Notes under the pieces: generated by a model
Seen by the model: only the letters and a program-made list of their open reading frames with translations
Told to the model about the DNA's origin: nothing
Databases searched by the model: none
Position numbers and translations under genes: made by a program
Part shown: piece after piece, positions 9,289-19,696 of the stretch
Numbering within the stretch: position 1 is the first letter of the stretch
Layout: each line of letters opens with the position of its first letter
NCBI GenBank assembly: GCA_049999765.1
Contig: JBNGIQ010009219.1
Location: 1 to 36,963, forward strand
Direction of reading: 5' to 3'
Length of the DNA stretch: 36,963 bases
Source: Phaeoceros laevis
Taxonomy: Eukaryota; Anthocerotophyta; Anthocerotopsida; Notothyladales

Positions 9289-11365
9289 ATGCATACCGTG
9301 CCATCGCTGGTGGATATGTGCGTGACTGAGCAGCATCAGGCTGAGCTGGAGACTTGTGGCTACCAGTTGGCAAGTGCTGCTGCTTGTAATTGCAAGCCAG
9401 CTCACCAGTACAAATTCTCATTGCAACGTTGCATAGCAGTGTAAACTCGGGACCTGGGGCTGTTTTACGTAGTGAAGTGAGCCAATGCATTGAAACAGCA
9501 GAAGAAGTGCAGTAGATGTGATGTGACCATGAGACAGACTGAATTCGGACTGCAGATGTGTTATGAGTCAGACGTAATTCGGGCTGTGTCATCAGTGCGT
9601 TGATGTCCTAGTGAATGGTTTTTGAGTGAACTAGGTTATGCTCATCATCTTAACAGCTTTCAAGAGCGTGTGTACGAGTGACGAATAACAGGTGATGAGA
9701 TTGTCGGCTAGCCAGCAGCCCTGTGCTGACTATTCCAGGGTGTAAGAAAGGTAGCTGGCTACAGTGAGGGTCTCAACCTGCGACAGCAAACATCTGGGCT
9801 TCTCTGTGTTCAAGAAAACATATTGTTAGACAAGTCTTCCTTGCTCGTTGTTGCTGCCATTAAGTAACATGCATAAATTGCTCCTTGGTATTAACCATTT
9901 ATGAGCAAGAGGTCTGCCTCCCAGCATAGCCATAACCAGCAAGAATGTACGCCAACAAAAAGCAATTTCGATAGGATCCCCAAACTTTCTTGATTGCTGT
10001 GGACATATGCTTGCTGCCATCTTCCATCACCCTCATCCTCTGGCCAGGGGATGTTGGAACCCTTCAAAGTAGCCTTCAGCCTCCTCAATCAACTTGGCAG
10101 GACTTTAGAGCCAGTTAGGGTTGGAAATAATCCCACCAGCTGGAGAACCTAACAACTGACCAGTAGAGCTGTTTTCTGTGCAGCATTGTACAGATGGAAC
10201 CTTGCTTCTTCAGGATTCAGCAAGCGAGTCTGTACACATGGACTCACCTCATCTTGAAAGAGGCAAAAATGCATGTGTTTGCTAACTAATCATGAATCCG
10301 TTTCCTCAATGACGTTATTTTACTCTGAAGTTTCTCCTTGGAAGTATCTCCGTGCAGGGGTGCTGTGTGTGATGTCTTGGTGGGTTTCGAGTTCAGTCGC
10401 CATCTATATACCTGTAGGCCATCTGGGACGAAATCGCAAAGCATGTATATATATATATGGTTGCCTGTACATGTTTTAGACGTAGCGGTTGTGCCGTCGT
10501 GACAGAAATGAGGACTCCTGTCCTAAAAGTTTGCGCACCTTGCAAGGGTCGTGTGTATGTCTTGAGGGACCTATCTACTTTTGATCAAAGACCTGTCTCA
10601 CATCTTGAAAGTGCAGCAACTCTTAACATTGCATCGGGCACCCAGGGACAAACTCTGATGGGGACTAGCTTGCTAGTGAGGACTTCTCGTAGTACCGGAT
10701 CCAAACAAGACGAGAACTCTCACGAGTTACCAAACCCCTTGAGACACATTCTAATGCGTCTGCAGCATCATTTGTGTAACTCCAGGAGTTGGCTCTTTTT
10801 TTCCAAGAGACTATTGCACAGGTGGTCTTGCTTCACGATGGCCAGAAGCTGTTCCTGAAAGCCGTTGCCATTTTAGAGCAGCAACCTCTTCAAGAAGCTT
10901 ACTAACATGTGCTAGCTACATATCTGCTTTCCTGCTGTCAATAGCTATGTACATTGAGTAACTTGTAACAAGGCTTTTTGTTTTGATCAAAATTGTGGAG
11001 CCCGATCGATACAGTGTCAGCAGAACTTTTGGCAACACTGTACTGTATACATTGTAATCCTTCCTTCCCACTCATCACCGCTGAGCACGAAAAAGACGTC
11101 TTCCTAGTCTTCTTTGATTCTTCACTACTGGCAGGCAAAGTACCTAGGTACTGGTATCATGTTCACGCCTGCAGATGGCCTTGTCGCACGTGTAGGCTTA
11201 GCTTGGCCCGAAAGCAATTACAAGTACAATGTTGGCACAATTGCTTGGGCCCCCAAGCAAATCTTACTCCTAGCTAACACCGCCTCTTCCTCCGAGACTG
11301 CCGAAAGAAGTGTACGCTACAACAATTTGCAAAATAAGTGTTTTGGGGTCCAAACCTCAACGTGT
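9289..11365. other. long intergenic region, nothing recognised
   Basis: The part just after 9288 is probably the 3' UTR of the Roco gene. The longest open frame (10457-10858) has no recognisable domain and an odd composition, and I do not call it a gene. A short (TA)n run sits at about 10446-10458. Confidence 0.5.
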
Positions 11366-11439
11366 GGCCCATTAGCTCAGTTGGTTAGAGCGTCGTGCTA
11401 ATAACGCGAAGGTCGCAGGTTCGAAACCTGCATGGGCCA
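11366..11439 (+). tRNA. tRNA-Ile (anticodon AAU)
   Basis: The 74-base cloverleaf is complete. The acceptor arms GGCCCAT and ATGGGCC pair fully, with discriminator A. The D arm contains AGCTCAGTTGGTTAGAGC, matching the A box. The anticodon stem TCGTG/CGCGA has one T-G pair, and the loop CTAATAA gives anticodon AAT. The T arm GCAGG-TTCGAAA-CCTGC matches the B box. There is no intron and no encoded CCA, as expected for a nuclear tRNA. An upstream CAA-containing stretch (cctcaacg) fits plant tRNA promoters. AAU is the major eukaryotic Ile anticodon, read as IAU after editing. Confidence 0.97.
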
Positions 11440-11462
11440 TGCACTTGCTCGCAAAAGCATGC

Positions 11463-11466
11463 TTTT
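11463..11466 (+). terminator. possible Pol III terminator of the tRNA-Ile gene
   Basis: This is the first run of four T on the plus strand after the tRNA, 24 bases past its 3' end. Four T is the minimal Pol III stop signal, so the call is tentative. Confidence 0.4.
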
Positions 11467-11640
11467 AGTTGGTGATGTCGGCCTTGAGTTCTTGTACACT
11501 TGTAATTTTCTTTTCGTCCTCGCTGTGGTGAACGCTAATGTTGTTGTTATTGACGCATCATCAGGACGATGTTTGGTAGCGCACTACATGTAGTCTAACT
11601 TGCTGGCAACCCGAAAAGAAATGCGAGTGAGTGCAAGACC

Positions 11641-11892
11641 CTTTCCGTAACCGGCGCTTCCTCGACATAGCGAGCGCGGGGGCCTGGACATTATGCCCAC
11701 CCTCTGCGCTGGCGAAACCGGCACAAATCAGCCCCTTACTTAACCTCGTCTGCCCGTGAGATCCCTAGACATAATGTGGCTGCCCCAGATATAATCACGC
11801 GAGACCTGAAGATAATCCGTTTCGCCTCGGGTGGGCACAATGTCCTCGCCCCCGCGCGCGCGCCATGTCTCGAAAGCGCCGGCCACAGAAAG
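11641..11892. mobile_element. 252-bp foldback / MITE-like element
   Basis: The two ends are imperfect inverted repeats of about 75 bases. The left arm (about 11641-11720) starts ctttccgtaaccggcgctt. The right arm (about 11818-11892) ends aagcgccggccacagaaag, its near complement. Inner parts also match: ggacattatgcccaccc on the left and gggtgggcacaatgtcc on the right. No coding capacity is present. I did not find a convincing target-site duplication, so the exact ends and the superfamily remain open. A hairpin-forming noncoding RNA is an alternative reading. Confidence 0.6.
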
Positions 11893-12393
11893 CGGCCGGT
11901 ATTAACGCTACGCGGCCATTAACATATACTAAAAGTGGTCTACGCAGCTTAGCTGCTTCAAGTTTACTACCCAGAAGTTTACAACCAGAAGGGCCAGAAC
12001 CGATAACCTCCCGAGCAACATGTTTACAGGCTGTAAGATCTTGACCTCCAACTTCGGTGACTCCATATTGACATCTGCTAACATAAGATATATATATAGT
12101 ACTGGCTGATATGTACTCTCGAAAGTTGAAGTTACCACCTACAGGTGGACAGCGTTCTATAGTTAAACAATGGGGTTGAAGTGGTGAGGACAATCCATAT
12201 AAGATGAATTCCTGCCAGACGGAGTGGTATGAGGCACTTTCACTTTGGAAGTATGCACTTCCAGACCATCTCGTTATTGTTCACATACGCTTGTCAAATG
12301 GTGGCACTCATGAATTCTCTCATCTGCAGGCAAAACTTGATCCATGGTAATTTCTGAATGTCTAGAAACCTCCTTGGAAGTACTAGGCTTCAT
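11893..12393. other. 3' flank of the phosphate transporter gene
   Basis: No coding motif was found. The region probably includes the 3' UTR of the minus-strand transporter. A short (TA)n run lies near 12090. Confidence 0.4.
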
Positions 12394-14917
12394 TTACTGT
12401 GCCGTTGTGCTGGTGGCAGATGGAGCATACACTCCTTGCGCGAAAAGAGCTGCCACAAACAATCCAACCACAGCCAAAGTGGCCACCCAAGAAGCAAATT
12501 GCTTCATGAACTGCTTCCAGTTCACACCGCCTGTGCCTTCCAGCAGCCCCACTCCCACAATGGCGCCCGTAATGCACTGGCTTGAGCTGCCACCCCGAAA
12601 TTTAACACACAATCATGCACATCAATATCCCGGTTCCAGAAATGGATGAATTGCCAAGAAAAGCTCAAGAATGAATGACCTCCGACAATTGAACCCATTC
12701 TTGGCAGATATATGTCAATACAGTACCTGGTAGGAAGACCATACTGTGAGGCGATCATGATGATGAAGGCAGTGGCCAACTCGGCCGCAAAGCCCCGGGT
12801 AGGCGTCAGCTTGGCCAGCTTCACGCCCATGGCGCGAGTCACGTTGTAGCCGTAGGTGGCCAGGCCGATGACCAGGCCGACGGCGCCGATCAGAATGACC
12901 CAAACCGGCGGCGTCACAGACGACGACAGCTTCCCTGTGCGATACACGTCCCAGATGGTCGCCAGAGGCCCCGCCATGTACCCCACCTGCAGACACCGCC
13001 ATCGCCACATCAGATTCAAGATCGACCAACGCACCAACTCCAAGACTGCATCACTAGTACTCAATCCAATGCCGATATCGACGACGCATTTTCACCTCGC
13101 CGGCGCCGTGCGCGAAGATGACGCAGATGGCGCTGAAGACCTGCAGGTACCGGAACGCGTACTCCACGCGCGGCTCGAACACCTCCGCCTTGGCGTGGAT
13201 GTCGTGCACGGTGTTGTCCGTCTCCACCACGTCGTGGATGTCGACGTCCAAGCCGCGAGTCGCCGCCTTCCTGGCTCGCTGCAGCCACGACGTCGGCTTG
13301 GCAGCAGCAGCAGGAGCAGGAGCTCCTCCTTGGCCTTCGCCATGCCCTTGCTCAGCAGCATGCGCCGCAGCGAGCTCGGGGTCGTAGTGCCCGTCGATGT
13401 CGTGGCTGTGGATACGGCGAAGCTCCTGGCCTGCGTCGCCGCCCTCCTGCTGCCGCCCCTCGACCGTCTCCCCGCCTCCGTAGCGCTCCGCCGTTTTGGT
13501 GGAGATGGGCTTGCCTTGGTCGTCGAAGCGCGCCCCCGCCCATCGCCTGAGCAGAGGCAGGCCCAGCAGAATGGCGAGCACTGTCAGTCCGGCGGCGATA
13601 ATGGCGGACACCCACGCGGCTTTCGCGTCCGTCCAGTCGTCGTCGTCGGACAGCGCCTTCTTCGCTCCCTGTTTTGCATGCATTCGTGCATGCATAGATG
13701 GGCAGCAGGTCAGATCTAAACTGCACAGATCTATGCATGTGGTGGGTGGGTAGAATCGACTCATGCGAAGGCTTGCCGGCTTGCCTTGGTGAAGACGAAG
13801 AAGAGGTTGATGAAGGTTGTGACGAGCACGAAAGGCGGTAGCGTCCAGAAGGAAAGCTCGTACGCGCGTCTGTGTGGAAGGGTCGGAAGAGAAATTGAAG
13901 CACCCGTGATGTCAGAAACTTGTAAGCAAAGCAAAGCTTGTTTGTTGCACGTAACAGACAAAGCGAGGAAGACAATTGATGCACGTCTACGACCGATGCT
14001 TACTTGCGCCGAAGCACCAGCGTGCGTACGATCCAGAATATGAGGGCAGCCGCAGCGCCGGTGAGAATGGGGGCGATGAACCAGGACAGGACGATGGCTA
14101 TCACGCCCTTGTAGGGCGGGAAGGAGCCGGTGTCCTTCTGCGCCCACAGCACAGCGTCCAGCCCGTCCCACACCAGCGCAAATCCGATGATGCCTCCAAC
14201 TGCATGCAAAAATGTGCAACTTCAGCGCTTGCAAGGCTTCGTACGTAGCACAATTATCGTGTACAGCGGAAGGATTCGTGAGAGGGGAAGAAGGGCAAGT
14301 GATAAAATTTACTGATGGAGTGGGTGGAGGAGACGTTGAAGCCCCAGTAGGAGGTGAGAATGAGCCAGACAGTGCCCACGGCCAAAGCGCACACCATGCC
14401 ATAGGCGTACACTTCAGGTGCTGCCGTGAAACTATCGATTTTGGCAATTCCTGAAGCAATGGTGTTGGTGGAGACCCGGCCTAGCAGCAGCGCTCCCGCG
14501 AATTCAAACACCGAGGCAATCTGCGGCATGCATGCAAGTTTACAGGAATTCAGTTAAAACTTGCTCTCCAGACAGACACGATCCATGAATGTAACCTTCA
14601 AGCTCAGGAATTCCGATGAATTCCAGTAAAACCCACCAGCACAGCCTGCCGGAGCGTGAGCGTCTTGCTTCCCACCGACGTTCCAAAGGCGTTGGCCACA
14701 TCGTTGGCTCCTGTTCGAACATCAAATGATTCGGGGCCCACGGCAATTAATTGGGCTTCAGGTTCCTCAAGGCAAAGTCTGGAGCATTAATCTACAAAGC
14801 TTGAAATCCCATGCATAGTGTTTGGATGGACAGAATCTGACCTGTGCCCCAGCCGAAGCCGAAGGCGACAAATGCACCCACCACCACCAACCACAAGTAC
14901 TCTTCCAGCACCGCCAT
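12394..14917 (-). CDS. PiT-family (PHO4/PTB-like) Na+- or H+-coupled phosphate transporter
   Basis: Exons on the minus strand: 14917-14842, 14710-14637, 14520-14313, 14199-14004, 13869-13785, 13668-13096, 12986-12727 and 12586-12394. They give 554 codons plus stop. The first PiT signature GANDVANAFGTSVGS starts near residue 26, followed by SSTHSIIGGIIGFAL. The second half-repeat has FAHGAGEVGYMAGPL and GLPTSSSQCITGAIVGVG. A charged, Ala-rich loop of roughly 100-130 residues splits the two hydrophobic halves, as in eukaryotic PiT proteins. The role, from family knowledge, is phosphate uptake coupled to a cation. I favour a plasma-membrane location because the protein begins directly with a membrane segment and no plastid transit peptide is visible. 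That leans to the PTB type over plastid PHT2;1. The intron 13784-13669 uses a GC donor. Exon joins are inferred but all stay in frame. Confidence 0.9.
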
Positions 14918-14929
14918 AGATGAGGAGGT

Positions 14930-15200
14930 CACGCCTAGCCCTGGAGGTTAGCTCTGCCCCAGAAGAGGCCTGAATTTCGAGACAGGTGCTTCCTGAAGGC
15001 ACGGTGAAGCCGCGCCTAGCTCTGCCTTAGGTGCTTCAGGTACCGGTGAAGCCGCGCCTACTAGCTCTGCCCCGGCCCAGAAGAGGCCTGTTCAAAACAG
15101 GTGGGTGCTTCAGGCACCAGTGGAGCCGCGCCCAGCTCTGCCCCAGAAGAGGCCCTGAATTTAGAAACAGGTGCTTCAGGCACCGTTGAAGCCGCGCCTG
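14930..15200. repeat. GC-rich degenerate minisatellite upstream of the phosphate transporter
   Basis: Imperfect copies share the words gaagccgcgcc, agctctgcccc, agaagaggcctg and ggtgcttcaggcac. The gccgcgcc core recurs at 15009, 15051, 15125 and 15191, so unit length varies from 42 to 74 bases. The array begins about 15 bases upstream of the transporter ATG (minus strand), within its 5' leader or promoter. Confidence 0.75.
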
Positions 15201-15599
15201 GCTTCGGTCTGCTCCAGGCAGGCTGGTCCTGGGTGCGGATTACTGTTCTTCCGATTGTGCTGTTAGCCCCTGCTATGTCTGTGATGGAAACGTGTCGGTG
15301 CCACACGTACCTGTTGCGAGCTGGCAAGCGGTGCCCTGCCTTCGCCGACCTGCAAACTCGACGGATATGCTGTTGGGAATGTTCCCTTGATCCATTGAAG
15401 ATCCTCGGTACCACTCTCACTCGGCAACGTTACTAACCTTGTCCTATTACAAATGTCAAATTGCCAGCCCTTGACTTAAAAAGCAGCTCCTGCCCAATGG
15501 AAAGGCACTCTGAAACTGACACGCTGGTCGTGAACATTTTTCTGAACACTCTCACAGAATGCTGCTTTCTGAGCTGCAGTGCATTCATTCTCCATACTT
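15201..15599. other. intergenic, nothing recognised
   Basis: A plus-strand frame (15101-15436) crosses from the minisatellite into this stretch but shows no domain. It may be upstream regulatory sequence for the transporter. Confidence 0.4.
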
Positions 15600-16213
15600 G
15601 TGCTCTTGGAAGTGTTCCTTGCAAGAGCCTAGATAGAGGTAGGTTTGGCAGCTGTGCCAAAGTTGGCTTCCCGGACAAGACTTGTAAGTTTGGTGGATTC
15701 CGGTGCCTGCTCATGAATGAATGTGTGGTCTAGCTTTCTAAAATGGACTTCAAATGACTCACTGGATGGAATCACGAGTCTCCTAAGCTCAATATTAATG
15801 AATTATGAAACAACAACCTACAATGTACATCTGGAGCATCTTGGTGATGATGCTAGCCTCCAGAGGCTCCATGGAGGTTCACTGCTGGGGACCAACTGTT
15901 CCAGCCTGCATCATACCTTCAGCAGCATGCAAGCCAGCTTCTGGTCTCCAACTGCAAATGTGTGCACCACTCCACCCATGTCGGTCCACCAGCTCTGCCC
16001 TGGCTGCTTCTATGCCTCCAACTCCACTCTCCTTGCCTGTATCTCCTTTGGCTCGTCCCACATCTGGGCACCCGAGTAAATGCTGGACATCAAGATGTAG
16101 GCCTGCCGAGGCATCCCAGTCGTCCAGACCCACTGCGAGATCAAAGGCTAGGAGTCGATGCTCGGACTGATGCCGTAGTCTGTCCTCATGGCCTCAAAGT
16201 ACTCTAGACATAA
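15600..16213 (-). pseudogene. degenerate copy of the 3' end and downstream flank of the PPR gene
   Basis: This stretch matches 22010-22775 base by base over long runs, for example tgtgcaccactccacccatg against tgtgcaccaccccatccatg. It carries the C-terminal PPR coding part (about 15860-16213) plus the noncoding flank (15600-15860). On the minus strand it reads YSGAQMWDEPKEIQARRVE, then LEA, a stop in place of the parental Trp, then KQPGQSWWTDMGGVVHTF. A stretch of about 150 bases is missing inside the coding part near 16140. It cannot make the PPR tail and is a partial segmental duplicate. Confidence 0.85.
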
Positions 16214-18015
16214 CTGGAAACTGGGCATTCGCTGACCTGCTTCAGAAGACGAATTTGATCTGCTCCAAAAAGTTTTCACTTTGTAACAATTCCTGAGTGC
16301 ATGTCCACGTGAGTATCATCAGATGTCATTACTACTTGTAAATGGGACTTTTTTTGAATCTGGACCTGTGAATTGCAGGCAAATTGCTCAATGTTCACAC
16401 TACGTAAACATTCAACCTCCGGTGACAGATGGGCTGACAGTAATGTAAGTGGATAAGGACACAATGGCAACTAACCATTGTTTATTTTCCTGCTCGCCTC
16501 CTGCAGCGCTAAAATGATTTGAATATACAGGTCCTGAAAGCAAGTTCCGGTAGTGGGCTCACTATCCTGGTGGGCTTGATTCTTACATGCGGAATGCCAC
16601 GAATCGTAAGGTGATGTTGGTTGCTTGCTGTATGAAACAAGATGGATATTAAGCAGCAGAGTTTGGAAGGTGTTAACATTCTGTTTCACTCACAAGGAAT
16701 GCAGCTTGATGGAGGCTGTGATGGAGCAGGGAGATATCTATTTTTCGGTCCCCAGATATCATGAGTATGGCAGTTTATAAGGCCGCAAGCAAGCTTGATG
16801 GGAACAGTCCAAGGCGTCAATACTTCACCCGATACTATGCTTTCGACTCTTGGAAGAATCTGGTGCAGTTTTGTTAGGTCTGGTTTGTTGAACGGTGTGG
16901 CGCCGAAACCTGACTCGTGGACAATGTAACTGGACCTGGTTGGATGTTGATCACAGCACCAACGGCTGCCATGGGCTTTTGACATTCAGCCCGGTCGGCA
17001 AGACTTGAACCTCACAAGAGCTGTGCAGCTTGTCAAGACAGCACTGCTGTCGGGTGCACAAAGGCTTTGTGACTGTTGGCACAGCAAAAATGCAAAAAGC
17101 CTCTGAGGACGTTATGAAGAAAGATAGGTACAGGTTATTACTTTGCTCACCTGGTTTACCGCAGCGTTGCTACTACAGGAGTGTTGTTGTTGTGGAAGGC
17201 TAATAAAGTTCTACAAGTCTACCATCTTTTGGACCTGAGATGGTTGGCAGACACAGGGTCCTGTGAATTAGATGACGTTGCAGCTGGAATATGCGACAGC
17301 TCGTTAGTGGACCTATTCCAGCATGTGTTCATCTCCTGGGCATTTAATTTGTTGTTGAGTGCTTCTTTCTACGATCTGGGGTGCTTTGCAGACTTCATTG
17401 CACTGCAACGGAGGGTTTAGATGAGGACGATATCAAAGGTCTTTTACTCCAAGGAAGCAAGTGCATCGGTGAAGGGTTCGCCGTCCTGCTGAGCAACTTC
17501 TAGGCGTTTTCTCAGATGCATTCTTCAAGACCCATAATCACACACAAGACATAAACGAGGCAGGTTCACTCTGAATGAACTCCAGGCTGTCCACGAACTT
17601 GGTGGTGAGGCATCAGCATCAAACGCTGTGTCCATCCAACTGTTCAGAATGAATCATGTATGTCCATACATCCTGAACCCGTCTGGTGGGCCTGCAACTC
17701 AGGCAAGCTTCGCCACTTTTAGCACTTTCCCAGGTACCATAACTAAGTGGCTGGCAATCTTGATCCACGATCTTGTTCTCAGCCCGCCTCTGTGTGAATT
17801 GTACAGACCATCTCTCTTAAGCTCTCCGTTGTGGCGTTGTCCAATGCAACTTGGTCAGCCGTTAATATCTGAAGTGGAACAGAACATACACCATGATGAT
17901 GCATTGCTGATGATAAATGCTGCTTCAGGCCTTCCACAGGAAGGCAATAAAAAGGTCTGCGCCAGGGTTTTCTTTCAGCCTATCCGCAAGGACCGCAACA
18001 GCAATGCCATTTCTA
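16214..18015. other. intergenic, nothing recognised
   Basis: Several frames of 60-150 codons exist (such as 16686-16985 minus and 17628-18083 plus), but none shows a known domain. I see no RNA gene here. Confidence 0.4.
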
Positions 18016-18370
18016 GGTCGTGTCGAACAGTAAAAGGTTTTCCGAAAATAAAGTTGGCTTTTTTTCCTAGCGCCTTGAAGTGATAGAAGATTTGTGTGTT
18101 TGGCAGGCCGACGCAGCCTCGGAAGAGTGGTGGTGGCACTACACCTTCACGTGGCACCCACATTGAAGGACAACAAGTTTGAGCCCCTGCTGTCAGAAAA
18201 CAGCAATGTCGTGTCGAACAGTAAAAGGTTTCCGAAAATGAAGTTGGCTTTTTTTTCCCCTTGAACTGATGGAAGATCCTTGTGTGTTTGGCGGGCCGAC
18301 GAAGCCTCAGAAGAGTGGTGGCACTGACCCACGTATAAGGACAACAAGTTTGAGCCCCTGTTGTCCAGAG
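18016..18370. repeat. tandem duplication of a ~160-190 bp unit
   Basis: Copy 1 (about 18016-18205) and copy 2 (about 18209-18370) share gtcgtgtcgaacagtaaaag, aagttggctttttttcc, tgtgtgtttggc, gaagagtggtgg and aaggacaacaagtttgagcc in the same order, with small indels. No coding function is evident. Confidence 0.8.
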
Positions 18371-18391
18371 CCCAATACATCCGCTCATCTG

Positions 18392-18526
18392 CGCCCAATT
18401 TGGGGTCTTCGAAGACGCCCAATTTGAGGTCTTCCAAGACCCCCAATTTGTGGTCTTCGAAGACCCCCAATTTGTGGTCTTCCAAGACCCCCAATTTGTG
18501 GTCTTCCAAGACCCCCAATTTGTGGT
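18392..18526. repeat. 24-bp minisatellite, about 5.6 units
   Basis: The unit is close to cccaatttgtggtcttccaagacc. The copies differ mainly in ttcgaag versus ttccaag and in the base before tggtc. Because 24 is a multiple of 3, the array stays open in several frames (for example an SSKTPNLW repeat), which explains the open frames seen over it. Confidence 0.9.
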
Positions 18527-18543
18527 GCATCAGTGTACTCCTG

Positions 18544-19043
18544 TTGTCCGGATCTACATCCCGCCGCAGGCAACAACAACGGCTGTCTAGGAGGCAGCCA
18601 TATGCATCCTGATCGGGGTGGAGTGGCCATACATGGGAACAAAGGGATTCCATACATCATTCCAACTGTAGGAGCTGTCCGCTCCCTCTTGAGTTCCAAA
18701 GCAGCCAAGGACGCAACATGTGTACATGAGCGACAAACAGAGAGAGCACGAGAGAGAGCGAGAGCGAGAGAGCACGAGAGAGAGCGAGAGCGAGAGAGCA
18801 CGAGAGAGAGCGAGAGCGAGAGAACATGCATAGCAAAGGTCGCTCTCGCGCTCTCTCTCGCTCATGTACATCCGTTGCGTCCTTGGCTGCTTTCGAACTC
18901 AAGAGGAAGCGGATAGCTCCTACAATTGGAATGATGTCTGGGATCCCCGTTCCCATGTATGGCCACTCCACCCCGATTGATGCATATGGCTGCCTCCTGG
19001 ACAGCTGTTGTTGTTGCTTGCCGCTGGATGTAGATACGGACAA
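18544..19043. repeat. 500-bp inverted repeat with ~180-190 bp arms
   Basis: The left arm (about 18544-18735) and right arm (about 18861-19043) are near-perfect reverse complements. The outer ends are ttgtccggatctacatc on the left and gatgtagatacggacaa on the right. The inner ends are acgcaacatgtgtacatgag and ctcatgtacatccgttgcgt. Differences are scattered substitutions and short indels. The ~125-bp loop is a GA-rich satellite. Transcription would give a long hairpin RNA. I see no coding content beyond mirrored open frames. Confidence 0.85.
18737..18822. repeat. GA-rich 26-bp satellite, about three units
   Basis: The unit runs agcacgagagagagcgagag plus cgagag and is repeated in tandem within the loop of the inverted repeat. 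A ctctcgcgctctctctcg stretch just beyond it can pair with the array and extend the hairpin. Confidence 0.85.
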
Positions 19044-19558
19044 TGCCTGAAACACATACAAAAGAGGATAAACATGGTTAGGGAATCAACCAGCATTCAA
19101 AAGCATTATACTAATGATCATGCAACCATAAAACAATATAAATAAAGTAAAAGAAGAAATGCTCAAAAGAGATATGAATGTTGCACTAGAATCAGAACCT
19201 AACATACTCCTTCAATGCAAACAGACATACATATATAGACATTTTGGCTCTTCATACCCATCGGTGTTTTGGTGCAGCCCACCTAGGTGCATTTTCGGTG
19301 GGTATCCATACCTATTCTTATATCTCGGAATGCATTCTCCATAGCTCGATGTGTAAGCCATATGCATTCTCCATCACTGGTATTTATGAATTATCAATAT
19401 GTATTCTCCATATCTTTATCAATTATCAATATGTATTCTCCATATCTTGGCATGCAATTGGTATGCAATCTCGATGTCGGTAATTGGCATACTCTCTCCC
19501 TAGTATGTATTCCACATATGTTTTCCATATCCCATGTACTAAGCCATCTGCAAATCTC

Positions 19559-19696
19559 CATATCTATTATCTAACTAGTATGTAATATAGTTGGTATATA
19601 TTCAAGGTATGTATTAGTATGCATGATTTGCATATCTATTATCTAACTAGTATGTAATATAGTTGGTATATATTCAAGGTATGTATTAGTATGCAT
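19559..19696. repeat. AT-rich direct repeat, two identical 66-bp copies
   Basis: Copies at 19559-19624 and 19631-19696 are identical as far as I can read, starting catatctattatctaacta and ending tattagtatgcat. The wider region 19100-19720 is AT-rich and full of related tatgtattctccatat words. Confidence 0.9.

Noticed and set aside
10457-10858. 133-codon plus-strand frame in the long intergenic region
   Set aside because: No motif was found, it has a low-quality start within a TA repeat context, and there is no supporting splice or conservation signal that I can see.
12856-13719. 287-codon plus-strand open frame over the phosphate transporter
   Set aside because: It is antisense to exons 6 and 7, which encode clear PiT sequence; the openness comes from high GC content.
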